15,327 bases of DNA, from assembly GCA_938092195.1 (NCBI GenBank), contig CALKHD010000080.1:1-15327 (forward strand), written 5' to 3'. The position numbers and the translations under genes are program-made. Numbering within the stretch: the first letter of the stretch is position 1; each line of letters opens with the position of its first letter. The notes under the pieces were generated by a model that worked only from the letters and a program-made list of their open reading frames with translations, made no database searches and had not been told where the DNA came from. Source of the stretch: an uncultured Flavobacteriales bacterium (GTDB lineage: Bacteria > Bacteroidota > Bacteroidia > Flavobacteriales_D > Sanyastnellaceae). This document shows, piece by piece, positions 6,690 through 14,620 of this stretch.

Positions 6690-7682
6690 TTAGAGCTGAT
6701 ATGCGAATCCAATCGACAGCACCTCTTTGAATTGGGTGCCTGGCCCGAGCCTGGCGGGCACACTGACTTCGACCCCCTGGTCATTGATCTCCGTCCGCGC
6801 AGGGCTCTTCTCCAGCACAACATCGTCATCGTAAATCAAATGTGTGCTAATGGTCGTGCGAAGAGATTCATTCACCCTCAATTCCAGCAGACCGGTCCAG
6901 TTGATGTCCACATTGCCGGGCTCATTGAGGTAGTTGGAGAAGAGGTCCACTTGATGGGTCCAGGTGACATTCTCCATGAGGGTCAGCTTCAAGTTCCATC
7001 GGAGGTACCCCCCGAGCTCTAAACGTGTTTTTTGACCTGGGTCCACACCAAAGGCGCCTGCTGAGGACAATGTGTCGTCCAAGAGCACGGTCATCTTGCC
7101 GGTGAATGGGGCCAGAAAGAACTGGTGTCTTTCGCTCTTCTTGGGCGCAAATCCAGCAGCGGCAACCAGGTAGCCTGGAGACAGGAAGTCGGAGATCCGT
7201 TGCTCTTTGTCAGGAAAGCCATCGACCACGGCATAACCGGGCAGAAATTGAGTCCGTGCATCCAACAACAAAGACAACCGGCCACCCTTGAGATTGGATT
7301 GCATGGCGGTGTTCCATTGGCCTGTAAGTATCAGCCGGTCATCGGTTTTTCTCCAGGTGGTCTGTTGCCGAAGTAAGCCCAGAGCTGCGTCCACGCCCCA
7401 AGAGGAGCTGGTGGTGCCGCGCTCCACTTTGTTTCCAAGCTGACAAAGGGCGGTGAAGGCCACAGAACTTTCTCCACCACCTGCCCAGTTGGCAAGGGCG
7501 GTTTGACTCAAATTCAAGCCAAGGGTGCCATTGAAGACTTCGACAGTGTCTGCTGGATTGTCATCCGGTGTCTTTGCGGCTTGTTCCAGTCGAGGTATGG
7601 AGAGCTGAGACCAGGCAACTGGAGAGGACAGGGCCAAGGTCAAAGCTGATAACAATAAGACGAGGATTGGTTTTGGAAACAT
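6690..7682 (-). CDS. DUF3078 family exported protein
   Basis: This 330-residue protein starts with a signal peptide (hydrophobic ILVLLLSALTLALSSP, likely cut after AWSQ or nearby). It then shows the DUF3078 opening GTLGLNLSQTALANWAGGGE and the ending FKEVLSIGFAYQL, with many alternating hydrophobic strands and a terminal Leu, as in outer-membrane beta-barrel proteins. DUF3078 proteins are common in Bacteroidota and lack an established function; an outer-membrane location is inferred from the strand pattern and C-terminus. The ATG at 7682 is used; the codon before it is TTG. The gene is divergent from the exported orphan at 7750, with 67 bases between starts, and lies 40 bases upstream of fabD, so the two may be co-transcribed. 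Confidence 0.88.
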   Translation of the reverse strand: MFPKPILVLLLSALTLALSSPVAWSQLSIPRLEQAAKTPDDNPADTVEVFNGTLGLNLSQTALANWAGGGESSVAFTALCQLGNKVERGTTSSSWGVDAALGLLRQQTTWRKTDDRLILTGQWNTAMQSNLKGGRLSLLLDARTQFLPGYAVVDGFPDKEQRISDFLSPGYLVAAAGFAPKKSERHQFFLAPFTGKMTVLLDDTLSSAGAFGVDPGQKTRLELGGYLRWNLKLTLMENVTWTHQVDLFSNYLNEPGNVDINWTGLLELRVNESLRTTISTHLIYDDDVVLEKSPARTEINDQGVEVSVPARLGPGTQFKEVLSIGFAYQL

Positions 7683-7749
7683 CAAGGGTGAAATTTAGCC
7701 GAAGAGTTTGTGTGCGGTGCCAGTGAAGCGCCAAATCAGGACTAAATTA

Positions 7750-8331
7750 ATGGGACCAATGCGCTTGTACCATTTCTTGTTTTCCTGCATTCTCGTAGGG
7801 GGGTTGTCCATTTCTTGTAGAGCCCAAGTCCAAGACATTGCCGTCTCCGGTCTGGAATTGTGCGACTGTCTGCCAGCAGAGGAGTACTTGCTTTTGAAAA
7901 AGATCAAACATGCCAGTGGCGAAACAGAGACCCAGTATTTCGCAAATGTTGAATCCTTGATCACCTTCTTGACGGGGTATGGACACGTTGGTGCGCATGC
8001 CTTGAATTTGAATTGGCCACAGGACATGGTGGTGGGGTCGGGAGATCTCACGGCATTGCTGACTGGATTCAGCATCTATCCACCTTTTGAAGAAACGCTT
8101 TGTAGCTGGGAAGTGGTCAATGTTGCCAGTCACGGATGGATCTTGGAGCAGACCAACGCAACGGGTTACTCAGAGGCATACGTGCATGAGTCCACGTTTG
8201 ACGAATTTGAACAAGGCGATGAGACATACGGTCAGTGCATGCTGAACAGCTTTGACCTGGAGATGGTCTATCTGCCGGACTCTGTGGTTCGCCTGACTTT
8301 CGTGAGGAAGTTTCAGGGCAATCTCGACTGA
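7750..8331 (+). CDS. Exported protein of unknown function
   Basis: This protein of about 193 residues is unrecognised. An N-terminal hydrophobic stretch (YHFLFSCILVGGLSIS) followed by CRAQ suggests export. SISC is a poor lipobox, so cleavage after RAQ by signal peptidase I seems likelier. The mature part is acidic, with a CDC pair near its start, two further Cys (in TLCSWEV and YGQCML), and a C-terminal SVVRLTFVRKF that looks like a beta strand. The ATG at 7750 is used; the ATG at 7759 is equally possible and gives a more typical signal peptide (MRLYHF). It ends 100 bases before a FecA-like receptor on the same strand, so a role linked to uptake is possible but unproven. Confidence 0.72.
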   Translation: MGPMRLYHFLFSCILVGGLSISCRAQVQDIAVSGLELCDCLPAEEYLLLKKIKHASGETETQYFANVESLITFLTGYGHVGAHALNLNWPQDMVVGSGDLTALLTGFSIYPPFEETLCSWEVVNVASHGWILEQTNATGYSEAYVHESTFDEFEQGDETYGQCMLNSFDLEMVYLPDSVVRLTFVRKFQGNLD

Positions 8332-8431
8332 CCCCAGAAGTGGGTTTGAGTTGCGCTCCTATGGGGTGCGAAAAAAATTGAGAAATCCCCCATTGAGGGG
8401 AGGACATCTGCCCTTCTTCTGAAGGACGTTT

Positions 8432-10882
8432 GTGGCGCTATTTAGAATGCGTCCAAATAACCTCTCCTTCGTTTTGCTGTCATTGGCTGTGCTCCTCACA
8501 GGAGCCATTTGCGGGCAGACCTCCATTCAAATTGTGGATGCCAATGGGCGTGGAATTCCTGGCGCTTCCCTGATTTCATCTGAAGGGTTGGGTTTTGTCA
8601 CAGATGTTCAGGGGACCATCGTGTTCGAAGAAAGTGTGCGGTTGGGTGAATCCTCGGAATGGCGCGTGCGCTGCCTGGGTTTCGCCGAGCGAACACTGAC
8701 GCCCGACGTGGTTCAAAAGGGAGGGAAAGTCCGGTTAGAAGAGTCTGTTTTGGATTTGCCTCAGGCCTTGGTGGAAGCGGTCACATTGACTGGCGGAAGG
8801 CCCATGGGGGTGCCCGGAGCGGTGACGGTGATTTCGGCAAAGGAGCTGCAACGGTTTGGTGATGTGGACATCAATCGGGCCTTGAGGTCTGTTCCTGGGG
8901 TTTACATCCAAGAGGAGGATGGGTTTGGGTTGCGACCCAACATCGGCCTGAGGGGCAGTGGTTCAGAACGGAGCAGTCGGATTTCCATTTTGGAAGATGG
9001 CATTCCCGTGGCCCCTGCACCATACACGGCGCCGAGCGCTTACTTCTTTCCATCGGTGGGCCGCATGAACGGAATCGAGGTCATGAAGGGAGCCAGTCAA
9101 ATTGCGCACGGTCCGAATACGGTTGGTGGTGCCATCAATTTCATCAGCACCCCCATACCCACCTCGTTTTCAGGCCGCGTGGACGGCCGCCTTGGGCAGT
9201 TTGGAACAGGGAGATTGCATGTGCACGTTGGAGATGGTTCCAGTCGCATCGGATGGATGGTGGAAGCCCTCCAAACAGGCAGCCAGGGCTTTAAAGTTCT
9301 GGACAATGGAGGCCCCACAGGGTTTGGCAAGCTGGATCTGATGGGCAAGCTCCGCTGGAGATCAGCGGAAGGCGCCAATGTGTTTCAGCGAATTGAATTG
9401 AAGCTGGGGCATGTCGGGGAAGACAGCCACGAGACCTATGCAGGCCTTCTGTCAGAGGATTTCGATGTGAATCCATATCGCAGGTATTCGGGAAGCCACC
9501 GTGACAACATGGTGGCTGAACACCGCCAAGCGGTGCTGACCCATGTGATGGATTTTGGGCGCGGATGGCGCCTCACCAATCGGGCTTATGCGACCCGTTT
9601 TGACCGCAATTGGTACAAAGCAGATCGTGCCGCAGGGGCATCTGGTGAATGGGTCAAGTTGTCGGGCATCTTTGACGAAACCAATGCCGGTTTGGAGCGG
9701 GACGAAGCCATCGGGGTGTTTCGAGATGGCGATGATGGTCAAGTCCGGTTAAAGGCCAACAATCGGGCTTATTACGCCCAAGGTTTGGAGTCCAGGGTCT
9801 CATGGGATGGCGACAGGAAGGGATGGAAAAGGGTAGAGGCCTCGATCCGCGTTCATGGCGATGGCATGGACCGTTTCCAATGGTTCGACGATTGGCAGAT
9901 GGTGGGCAGCCAGCTGGTGTCTCCAGAGCGTGGAATTCCAGGAACGGAATCCAATCGGATTGAATGGAGCCGTGCAATGGCCTCCTATGCCCGTGCCCGC
10001 TGGGCGCGGAATGGCTGGTCCGTGATTCCTGGAATTCGCGTGGAGCAAATCACCGCTGGTCGCGACGATTATGGGAAATCGGACGTGGATCGGTTGGGCC
10101 TGGACTTGCAGTCTCGCCAAAACAAAACCACAGCGCTGCTGCCTGGCGTTGGATTCCAGAAGTCGTTTGGTGCGGATTGGAGTGTTTTCGGCGGAACCCA
10201 CCGCGGATTCATTCCCCCAGGCAGCGCGGAGGAAGTGGAGCCAGAATTTGCATGGAGCAATGAGCTTGGATTCCGCTGGGTGCGGCCCAAAGCCGAGGCG
10301 ACTTTGCTCGGGTTTGGACACTTTGGGCGCAATCTCCAAGGGTCGGATTTTGCTTCGAGTGGCGGCTCTGGCGACGGGGAAGTCTTCAATGGGGGCTCCA
10401 CTGAAGTTTGGGGCATCGAGGCGATGGTCAACTTGACCAATGGCGCGAGACCTGAAGAGGGGCATCGTTTAGAGCTTGGGCTCACGTACACATTGACCGA
10501 TGGCCGATTCACGACAGACTTCGAGAGTGATTTTGATGCATGGGGCTCGGTATCAGCAGGAGATGTGCTTCCATACTTGGCCCGCCACCAAGGGGCCTTG
10601 CGCTTGGGTTGGGCACGGTCCATTTGGTCTTTGGATGGAACCATGCGGTGCACCGAAGGCATGAGGACTGTGGCAGGTCAAGCTCCGCTCGCAGACAGTT
10701 TTACTGTTGGGGGCAGCACAGTGGTCGATATGACAGCCCGCTGCCTTGTTGGCCATGGTTTTGCCGTTGAATTCAGTGGCCGGAACCTGCTGAATGCAGC
10801 GTATGTGGCTTCCGCCCGTCCCGCTGGCCTTAGGCCTGGAATGCCACGCACGCTGACCGGAGGCTTCAACCTTACTTTCTGA
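8432..10882 (+). CDS. TonB-dependent outer-membrane receptor, FecA-like
   Basis: This 816-residue receptor has a signal peptide (residues about 1-29), a short carboxypeptidase-regulatory-like beta domain (about 31-105), a plug domain (about 125-240; GVYIQEEDGFGLRPNIGLRG, ISILEDGIPVAPAPYTAPSA, EVMKGASQIAHGPNTVGGAI) and a long beta barrel ending in GGFNLTF with a terminal Phe. The GLRPNIGLRG, PYTAPSAYFFP and PAGLRPGMPRTL segments resemble the FecA ferric-citrate branch, so an Fe(III)-chelate substrate is inferred; other chelates are possible. FecA-type sigma-signalling secretin/TonB N-domains are replaced here by the carboxypeptidase-like domain, and no sigma or anti-sigma gene is adjacent. The GTG start at 8432 is supported by GAAGGA at 8421-8426, 5 bases upstream; the ATG at 8447 is the alternative. 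The 3' end overlaps the CIA30 gene by 11 bases. Confidence 0.92.
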   Translation: MALFRMRPNNLSFVLLSLAVLLTGAICGQTSIQIVDANGRGIPGASLISSEGLGFVTDVQGTIVFEESVRLGESSEWRVRCLGFAERTLTPDVVQKGGKVRLEESVLDLPQALVEAVTLTGGRPMGVPGAVTVISAKELQRFGDVDINRALRSVPGVYIQEEDGFGLRPNIGLRGSGSERSSRISILEDGIPVAPAPYTAPSAYFFPSVGRMNGIEVMKGASQIAHGPNTVGGAINFISTPIPTSFSGRVDGRLGQFGTGRLHVHVGDGSSRIGWMVEALQTGSQGFKVLDNGGPTGFGKLDLMGKLRWRSAEGANVFQRIELKLGHVGEDSHETYAGLLSEDFDVNPYRRYSGSHRDNMVAEHRQAVLTHVMDFGRGWRLTNRAYATRFDRNWYKADRAAGASGEWVKLSGIFDETNAGLERDEAIGVFRDGDDGQVRLKANNRAYYAQGLESRVSWDGDRKGWKRVEASIRVHGDGMDRFQWFDDWQMVGSQLVSPERGIPGTESNRIEWSRAMASYARARWARNGWSVIPGIRVEQITAGRDDYGKSDVDRLGLDLQSRQNKTTALLPGVGFQKSFGADWSVFGGTHRGFIPPGSAEEVEPEFAWSNELGFRWVRPKAEATLLGFGHFGRNLQGSDFASSGGSGDGEVFNGGSTEVWGIEAMVNLTNGARPEEGHRLELGLTYTLTDGRFTTDFESDFDAWGSVSAGDVLPYLARHQGALRLGWARSIWSLDGTMRCTEGMRTVAGQAPLADSFTVGGSTVVDMTARCLVGHGFAVEFSGRNLLNAAYVASARPAGLRPGMPRTLTGGFNLTF

Positions 10883-11468
10883 CTTCGGGACTTGCGCTGA
10901 AGCGCATCCAGTCCACCTCAAGGCCAAACTCTCCAGCCAGGCCATCGTATTTCATCATGCCGATTCGGAGCACTTCTGAGAGGTTGCCCCAAGTCCATAT
11001 TTTGGGGAGCTCCCCGGTCATGGCACTGCTCTTTTTGAGTGCTGAGAAAGGCACAGTGATGTCCCTCCATTCTGAGTCGGCTTTGAAGTCCGTCTTCCAA
11101 TAAGGCATCCACCATTGCTCCGAGACTTCCATGGTGAGGGTGAAGGTGTCGGCTTCACCTGTGGTGGTTCTGCAACGAATGGTCACTGCATCAAAGCCAG
11201 AGAGGTCGCTCTCGCCCCAAGGTGAGCGCACGGAGCTGAAGCCGCCATTGTTTTCCAACGACACACGGCCTTCCCATTTTAGCGTGGATCGGCTGTAGCT
11301 CACATTGCCCACGGACCTTCCACCCATCACGCCATCGTTGAGCGCGCGCCAAGTGGAAAGCTCTCCTTTGCCAAAGTCCATAACGGAATCAACAGGTGCC
11401 GAAGGCGAAGGGGTGAGAGAAAACATGAGGGTGAGTCCAAGAAGAAAGGGGGAAGAGATTCCAGACAT
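10872..11468 (-). CDS. Exported CIA30-domain protein
   Basis: This 198-residue protein has an N-terminal signal peptide (SSPFLLGLTLMFSLTPSPSA, cleavage likely after SPSA) and a CIA30 (NDUFAF1-like) domain filling the rest. The diagnostic piece is WRALNDGVMGGRSVG near the domain start, followed by WEGRVSLENNGGFSSVRSP. The mitochondrial relative assists complex I assembly; bacterial members have a galactose-binding-like jelly-roll fold and no settled role. A signal peptide places this one outside the cytoplasm, which argues against a direct complex I chaperone role. The ATG at 11468 is chosen; a GTG at 11489 would only add residues before the signal peptide. It starts 54 bases after the mnmE stop on the same strand, so read-through from mnmE is possible. 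Confidence 0.88.
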   Translation of the reverse strand: MSGISSPFLLGLTLMFSLTPSPSAPVDSVMDFGKGELSTWRALNDGVMGGRSVGNVSYSRSTLKWEGRVSLENNGGFSSVRSPWGESDLSGFDAVTIRCRTTTGEADTFTLTMEVSEQWWMPYWKTDFKADSEWRDITVPFSALKKSSAMTGELPKIWTWGNLSEVLRIGMMKYDGLAGEFGLEVDWMRFSASPEVRK

Positions 11469-11522
11469 GCCATCACAACAGGCGGGCACCCCGTCAAGTT
11501 CAAGGCCAGCCTGCCTCTGGGG

Positions 11523-12938
11523 TCATTTGCCGATGCAGAAGTTGCCGAAAATGTGGCCGAGCAAGTCGTCTGGGGTCACCACACCTGTGATGCGTCCGAG
11601 TTGCTCGAGGGCCTCTTTGTGATCGACGGCGAGCAAGTCTCCGCTCAGCCCTGCGTTCAGCCCATCCAAGGCCCGCTGCAAGGCTTCGCGCGTCCTTTGC
11701 AAAGCTTCGCGATGACGGAGGTTGGTGACCAAGATTCGGTCTTCTGCCAACGCACTTCGGTAGTCCCGGCCCAGGCGTTGCTCCAAGGACCCCAGACCGA
11801 CGCGCTCTTCCGCACTGATGGTCAGCACCTCGTCGGCCCCTTTTGGACACCAGCCTTCAGGGGCTGGAGCGAGGTCTGTTTTGTTAATGACGGCGATGAA
11901 TGTACCTGCGGGTTCATCCAGTTCGTCCGCCGCCTTTTGTTGGGTCATCGCCGCGCTTTGGATCTCCTGTTCGGCGGCCCGGCGGCCAGCGTCATCTTGA
12001 ATGTCTCTGGCATCGATGAGGTAGAGAATGAAACGGGCGGATGCCGCTTTGATCCATGCCCGGCGAATGCCCTCGGCTTCGATGTCGTCGCTGGTGTCCC
12101 TGAGCCCGGCTGTATCGATGAATCGAAAGCGAATGCCGTCCAGGGTGAGCATTTCTTCGAGGGTGTCCCGGGTGGTGCCGGGGGTGTTCGAAACAATGGC
12201 CCGGTCCTCTTTGAGCAAGGCGTTGAGCAGGGTAGACTTTCCTCGATTCGGCGCACCCAAAATGGCCACGGGCACCCCTTCAGCAATGGCCCGGCCAGTG
12301 GAAAATCCATCCAACAGTTGAGCGATTCGGTCCAGCAAGCTTGTCACATGCTGCCTGTATCCATCACGGTCTGCAAACTCCACGTCTTCTTCTCCGAAGT
12401 CCAGCTCCAGTTCCATGAGGGCCGTGTACTCAATGAGGGCTTCTCGGAATTCGCCAATCTCCCGACTGAATCCGCCTCCGAGTTGTTGCAGCGCGAGGCG
12501 ATGCGCCCCGGCGTGATCGGCGTCGATCAAGTCGCCAATGGCTTCAGCTTGGGCGAGGTCGCGCTTTCCATGAAGAAAGGCCCTCTGTGTAAACTCCCCA
12601 GGCAATGCGGGTCGACACCCTGCGTCAATGAGACATTCCATGAGCCGCTGAACAATGAAAGGGCTTCCATGGATGTGGCATTCCACCACATCTTCTCCCG
12701 TGAAGCTCACCGGCCCTTTGAATGGCAGAATGAGGGCTTCATCAAGCAAGGTGTCTCCGTCATGAAGGGTGCGCAAAGCCGCTTTTCCCGGCGGGCACTT
12801 GGCCAGCCGTCCCTGGCAGAGTCCATCCACCACCTTCCATGCATTGGGTCCGCTCACGCGAACCACGGCAACGCCGCCGCGTCCTGGCGGGGTGGAAAGG
12901 GCGCAAATCGTGGTTCCGTCGAGGGGGTGTGCGGGCAT
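11523..12938 (-). CDS. mnmE: tRNA uridine-5-carboxymethylaminomethyl modification GTPase
   Basis: This 471-residue GTPase works with MnmG to modify U34 of tRNAs reading two-fold degenerate codons. It starts with the formyl-THF-binding N-domain (DGTTICALSTPPGRGGVAVV; FTGEDVVECHIHGSP; ALPGEFTQRAFLHGKRDL). A helical domain follows, with an inserted G domain: GAPNRGKS (228-235), GTTRD (254-258), DTAGLR (275-280) and NKTD (352-355). It ends in the invariant FCIGK, whose Cys is a family hallmark. Length is normal. One oddity is Arg in the P-loop position usually held by Val or Ala (NVGKS/NAGKS). The gene is divergent from sucD, with 107 bases between starts. Confidence 0.97.
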   Translation of the reverse strand: MPAHPLDGTTICALSTPPGRGGVAVVRVSGPNAWKVVDGLCQGRLAKCPPGKAALRTLHDGDTLLDEALILPFKGPVSFTGEDVVECHIHGSPFIVQRLMECLIDAGCRPALPGEFTQRAFLHGKRDLAQAEAIGDLIDADHAGAHRLALQQLGGGFSREIGEFREALIEYTALMELELDFGEEDVEFADRDGYRQHVTSLLDRIAQLLDGFSTGRAIAEGVPVAILGAPNRGKSTLLNALLKEDRAIVSNTPGTTRDTLEEMLTLDGIRFRFIDTAGLRDTSDDIEAEGIRRAWIKAASARFILYLIDARDIQDDAGRRAAEQEIQSAAMTQQKAADELDEPAGTFIAVINKTDLAPAPEGWCPKGADEVLTISAEERVGLGSLEQRLGRDYRSALAEDRILVTNLRHREALQRTREALQRALDGLNAGLSGDLLAVDHKEALEQLGRITGVVTPDDLLGHIFGNFCIGK

Positions 12939-12964
12939 GGGGGGAAATTAGCCCTTACCCCCCA

Positions 12965-12994
12965 TTGATGGAGGGCGAGCCGGCGTTACTTTTG
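12965..12994 (+). promoter_or_regulatory. Bacteroidota-type promoter for sucD
   Basis: TACTTTTG (12987-12994) is an exact match to the Bacteroidota primary-sigma -7 element TAnnTTTG. TTG at 12965-12967, preceded by A, lies 19 bases upstream, as expected for the -33 element. Transcription should start near 13000, giving a leader of about 45 bases. The -7 element sits inside the loop of a perfect inverted repeat (12978-12985 and 12995-13002). Confidence 0.75.
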
Positions 12995-13002
12995 CGCCGG
13001 CT
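12978..13002. repeat. 8-bp GC-rich inverted repeat around the sucD -7 element
   Basis: AGCCGGCG (12978-12985) pairs perfectly with CGCCGGCT (12995-13002) around the 9-base loop TTACTTTTG. As RNA it would be a stem-loop, but there is no T-run after it and it overlaps a promoter, so a terminator reading is disfavoured. It could be an operator or chance. Confidence 0.55.
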
Positions 13003-13045
13003 TCAAAGCCGCTATCGACATCACTACCCCCGTTAAGCCGACACC

Positions 13046-13930
13046 ATGAGCGTTCTCGTCAACAAGGATTCCCGCATCATCGTCCAAGGATTCACTGGTT
13101 CCGAAGGCACCTTCCATGCCAGCCAAATGATCGAGTACGGCACCAATGTTGTGGGCGGCGTCACGCCAGGCAAAGGCGGGCAGAGTCACCTTGACCGCCC
13201 CGTATTCAACACCGTGGCCGATGCAGTGAGCGAAGCGGGAGCCGACACGAGCATCTTGTTTGTGCCTCCAGCGTTTGCGGCGGACGCCATCCTCGAAGCG
13301 GCCGACGCAGGCATCAAGGTCATCATTTGCATCACCGAAGGCATTCCGGTGGCGGACATGGTGAAAGTGAAGGCCCATTTGGACACCATGGAAGACTGCA
13401 CGTTGGTCGGTCCGAACTGTCCAGGTGTGATGACGGCAGGAGAAGCCAAAGTGGGCATCATGCCCGGCTTCATCTTCAACCCCGGCCGCATTGGCATCGT
13501 ATCAAAGAGTGGAACGTTGACCTACGAAGCTGTGGACCAAATCACCAAAGCGGGTCTGGGACAATCCACGGCCATTGGCATTGGTGGAGACCCCATTATT
13601 GGGACCACAACCTTGGAGGCGGTACAGCTGCTCATGGCCGACGGAGACACCGATGGCATCATTATGATCGGTGAGATCGGAGGCGATTTGGAAGTCAAGG
13701 CAGCCCGTTGGATCGCCGAAAACGGCACCAAGCCAGTGGTGGGGTTCATCGCTGGGGTCACTGCGCCAAAGGGCCGCACCATGGGCCACGCAGGAGCCAT
13801 TGTGAGTGGAGAAGAAGAGAGTGCTGAAGCCAAGAAGGCGGTGATGCGCGATTGTGGCATCCACGTGGTGGACAGCCCTGCTCAGATCGGTTCCAAGATG
13901 GTGGAGGCCTTGAAGACGGTCAACGCCTAA
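13046..13930 (+). CDS. sucD: Succinyl-CoA synthetase (ADP/GDP-forming) alpha subunit
   Basis: This 294-residue subunit binds CoA and carries the phosphohistidine in the TCA-cycle reaction between succinyl-CoA and succinate with ATP/GTP formation. Visible markers are GFTGSEGTFH (CoA-binding Rossmann start), GGVTPGKGGQ, CITEGIPVADM, GPNCPGVMT, SKSGTLTYE, GGDPIIGT and the active-site His248 in TMGHAGAIVSG. Length matches the family (about 290). The start is the ATG at 13046 (MSVLVNKDSRIIVQG). The beta subunit gene sucC is not next to it, so the subunits would be encoded at separate loci. A well-formed promoter lies about 50 bases upstream. Confidence 0.97.
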   Translation: MSVLVNKDSRIIVQGFTGSEGTFHASQMIEYGTNVVGGVTPGKGGQSHLDRPVFNTVADAVSEAGADTSILFVPPAFAADAILEAADAGIKVIICITEGIPVADMVKVKAHLDTMEDCTLVGPNCPGVMTAGEAKVGIMPGFIFNPGRIGIVSKSGTLTYEAVDQITKAGLGQSTAIGIGGDPIIGTTTLEAVQLLMADGDTDGIIMIGEIGGDLEVKAARWIAENGTKPVVGFIAGVTAPKGRTMGHAGAIVSGEEESAEAKKAVMRDCGIHVVDSPAQIGSKMVEALKTVNA

Positions 13931-13975
13931 GGCTCCCTTCAATTCAGATTTCTCGACGACGGAGGTGGCCCTGCT

Positions 13976-14620
13976 TCAGGGCTTGACCTTGTGCACCCCA
14001 ACCTTCCAGGGTTGGCTGGCGATGTCCATGATCTTGTTCATGTCTTCAGGACGGGCCACAAAGTCGATTTCGGAGGTGTCCACCCAGATGACCCGGCTCC
14101 CCCTGGCATGCTTGAATTGACGCTCGTACGCCTTCTCGAGCCGAGCGAGGTAGTCGGTGTCGATGTCCTGCTCGTAGCTGCGGCCACGCGCCGCGATTTG
14201 CGCCTGTTGACGCTCTGATCCCGGCTTGAGGTAGAGGGTCAGCTCCGGTTGTGGCATGCCCTCGGCCATCACATCGTAGAGGTTGCGGAACAGCTGGTAC
14301 TCGGTTTCGGGCAATGTGATCTTGGCGAAGAGGTCGCTTTTGGCAAACAAGTAATCGGCCACCAAGGCATCCCGAAACAAGGTGCGTGCAGACAATGCGG
14401 CCTTGACCTGCTTGTAGCGTTGGGCAAGAAAGCTGAGCTCAACCGGGAATGCATAACGCGCCGGGTCCAGGTAGAACTGCTCGAGAAAAGGATTGTCAGC
14501 AAAAGGCTCCAGCAGGGGTTCAGAGCCAAGGGCCTCGGCGAGGGCTTTGGCCAACGTGCTTTTGCCTGCTCCAATGCCACCTTCGATGACAATGTGTCGA
14601 TATGGAATCCGGTTGCTCAT
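13976..14620 (-). CDS. Deoxynucleoside kinase (paralogue 2, folK-linked)
   Basis: This 214-residue kinase of the deoxynucleoside kinase family has P-loop GGIGAGKS (14-21), DNPFLEQFY (42-50), PVELSFLAQRY and a lid-like RGRSYEQDIDTDYL. It lacks the DRS/ERS triad of classical members; the equivalent place reads FRDALVADYLFAKS (82-95). It is therefore clearly diverged from the window's other kinase (1390-2004), and probably differs in substrate or role. The ATG at 14620 overlaps the folK stop as ATGA, showing tight translational coupling to folate synthesis; folate feeds thymidylate synthesis, so a shared link to dTTP supply is a reasonable inference. A TTG two codons earlier (14626) is less likely. 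Confidence 0.9.
   Translation of the reverse strand: MSNRIPYRHIVIEGGIGAGKSTLAKALAEALGSEPLLEPFADNPFLEQFYLDPARYAFPVELSFLAQRYKQVKAALSARTLFRDALVADYLFAKSDLFAKITLPETEYQLFRNLYDVMAEGMPQPELTLYLKPGSERQQAQIAARGRSYEQDIDTDYLARLEKAYERQFKHARGSRVIWVDTSEIDFVARPEDMNKIMDIASQPWKVGVHKVKP

Noticed and set aside
6650..6829. N-terminal extension of FabD by 60 residues
   Set aside because: It would overlap the 3' end of the DUF3078 gene, adds Cys/Arg-rich sequence foreign to FabD, and the standard start MKAMVFPGQG is an ATG.
7690..7697. TAAATTTC on the minus strand as a -7 element for the DUF3078 gene
   Set aside because: It matches 7 of 8 positions, but it lies only about 7 bases before the start codon and the nearest TTTG is 34 bases away instead of about 19.
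8386..8401. TCCCC/GGGGA hairpin before the receptor gene
   Set aside because: A 5-bp stem with no T-run and no riboswitch-like surroundings; too weak to call.
9800..10662. Minus-strand open frames within the TonB receptor gene
   Set aside because: They are shadows of the receptor coding frame with no recognisable product.
11553..12968. A 471-codon open frame on the plus strand, antisense to mnmE
   Set aside because: It is the same length as mnmE by coincidence. mnmE has all family motifs, while the antisense translation shows none and has biased, low-order composition typical of a shadow frame in GC-rich DNA.
13968..13982. Hairpin GCCCTG-CTT-CAGGGC at the end of the second kinase gene, between convergent genes
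   Set aside because: The stem is only 6 bp, it overlaps the kinase stop codon and no T-run follows on either strand, so I do not call it a terminator.
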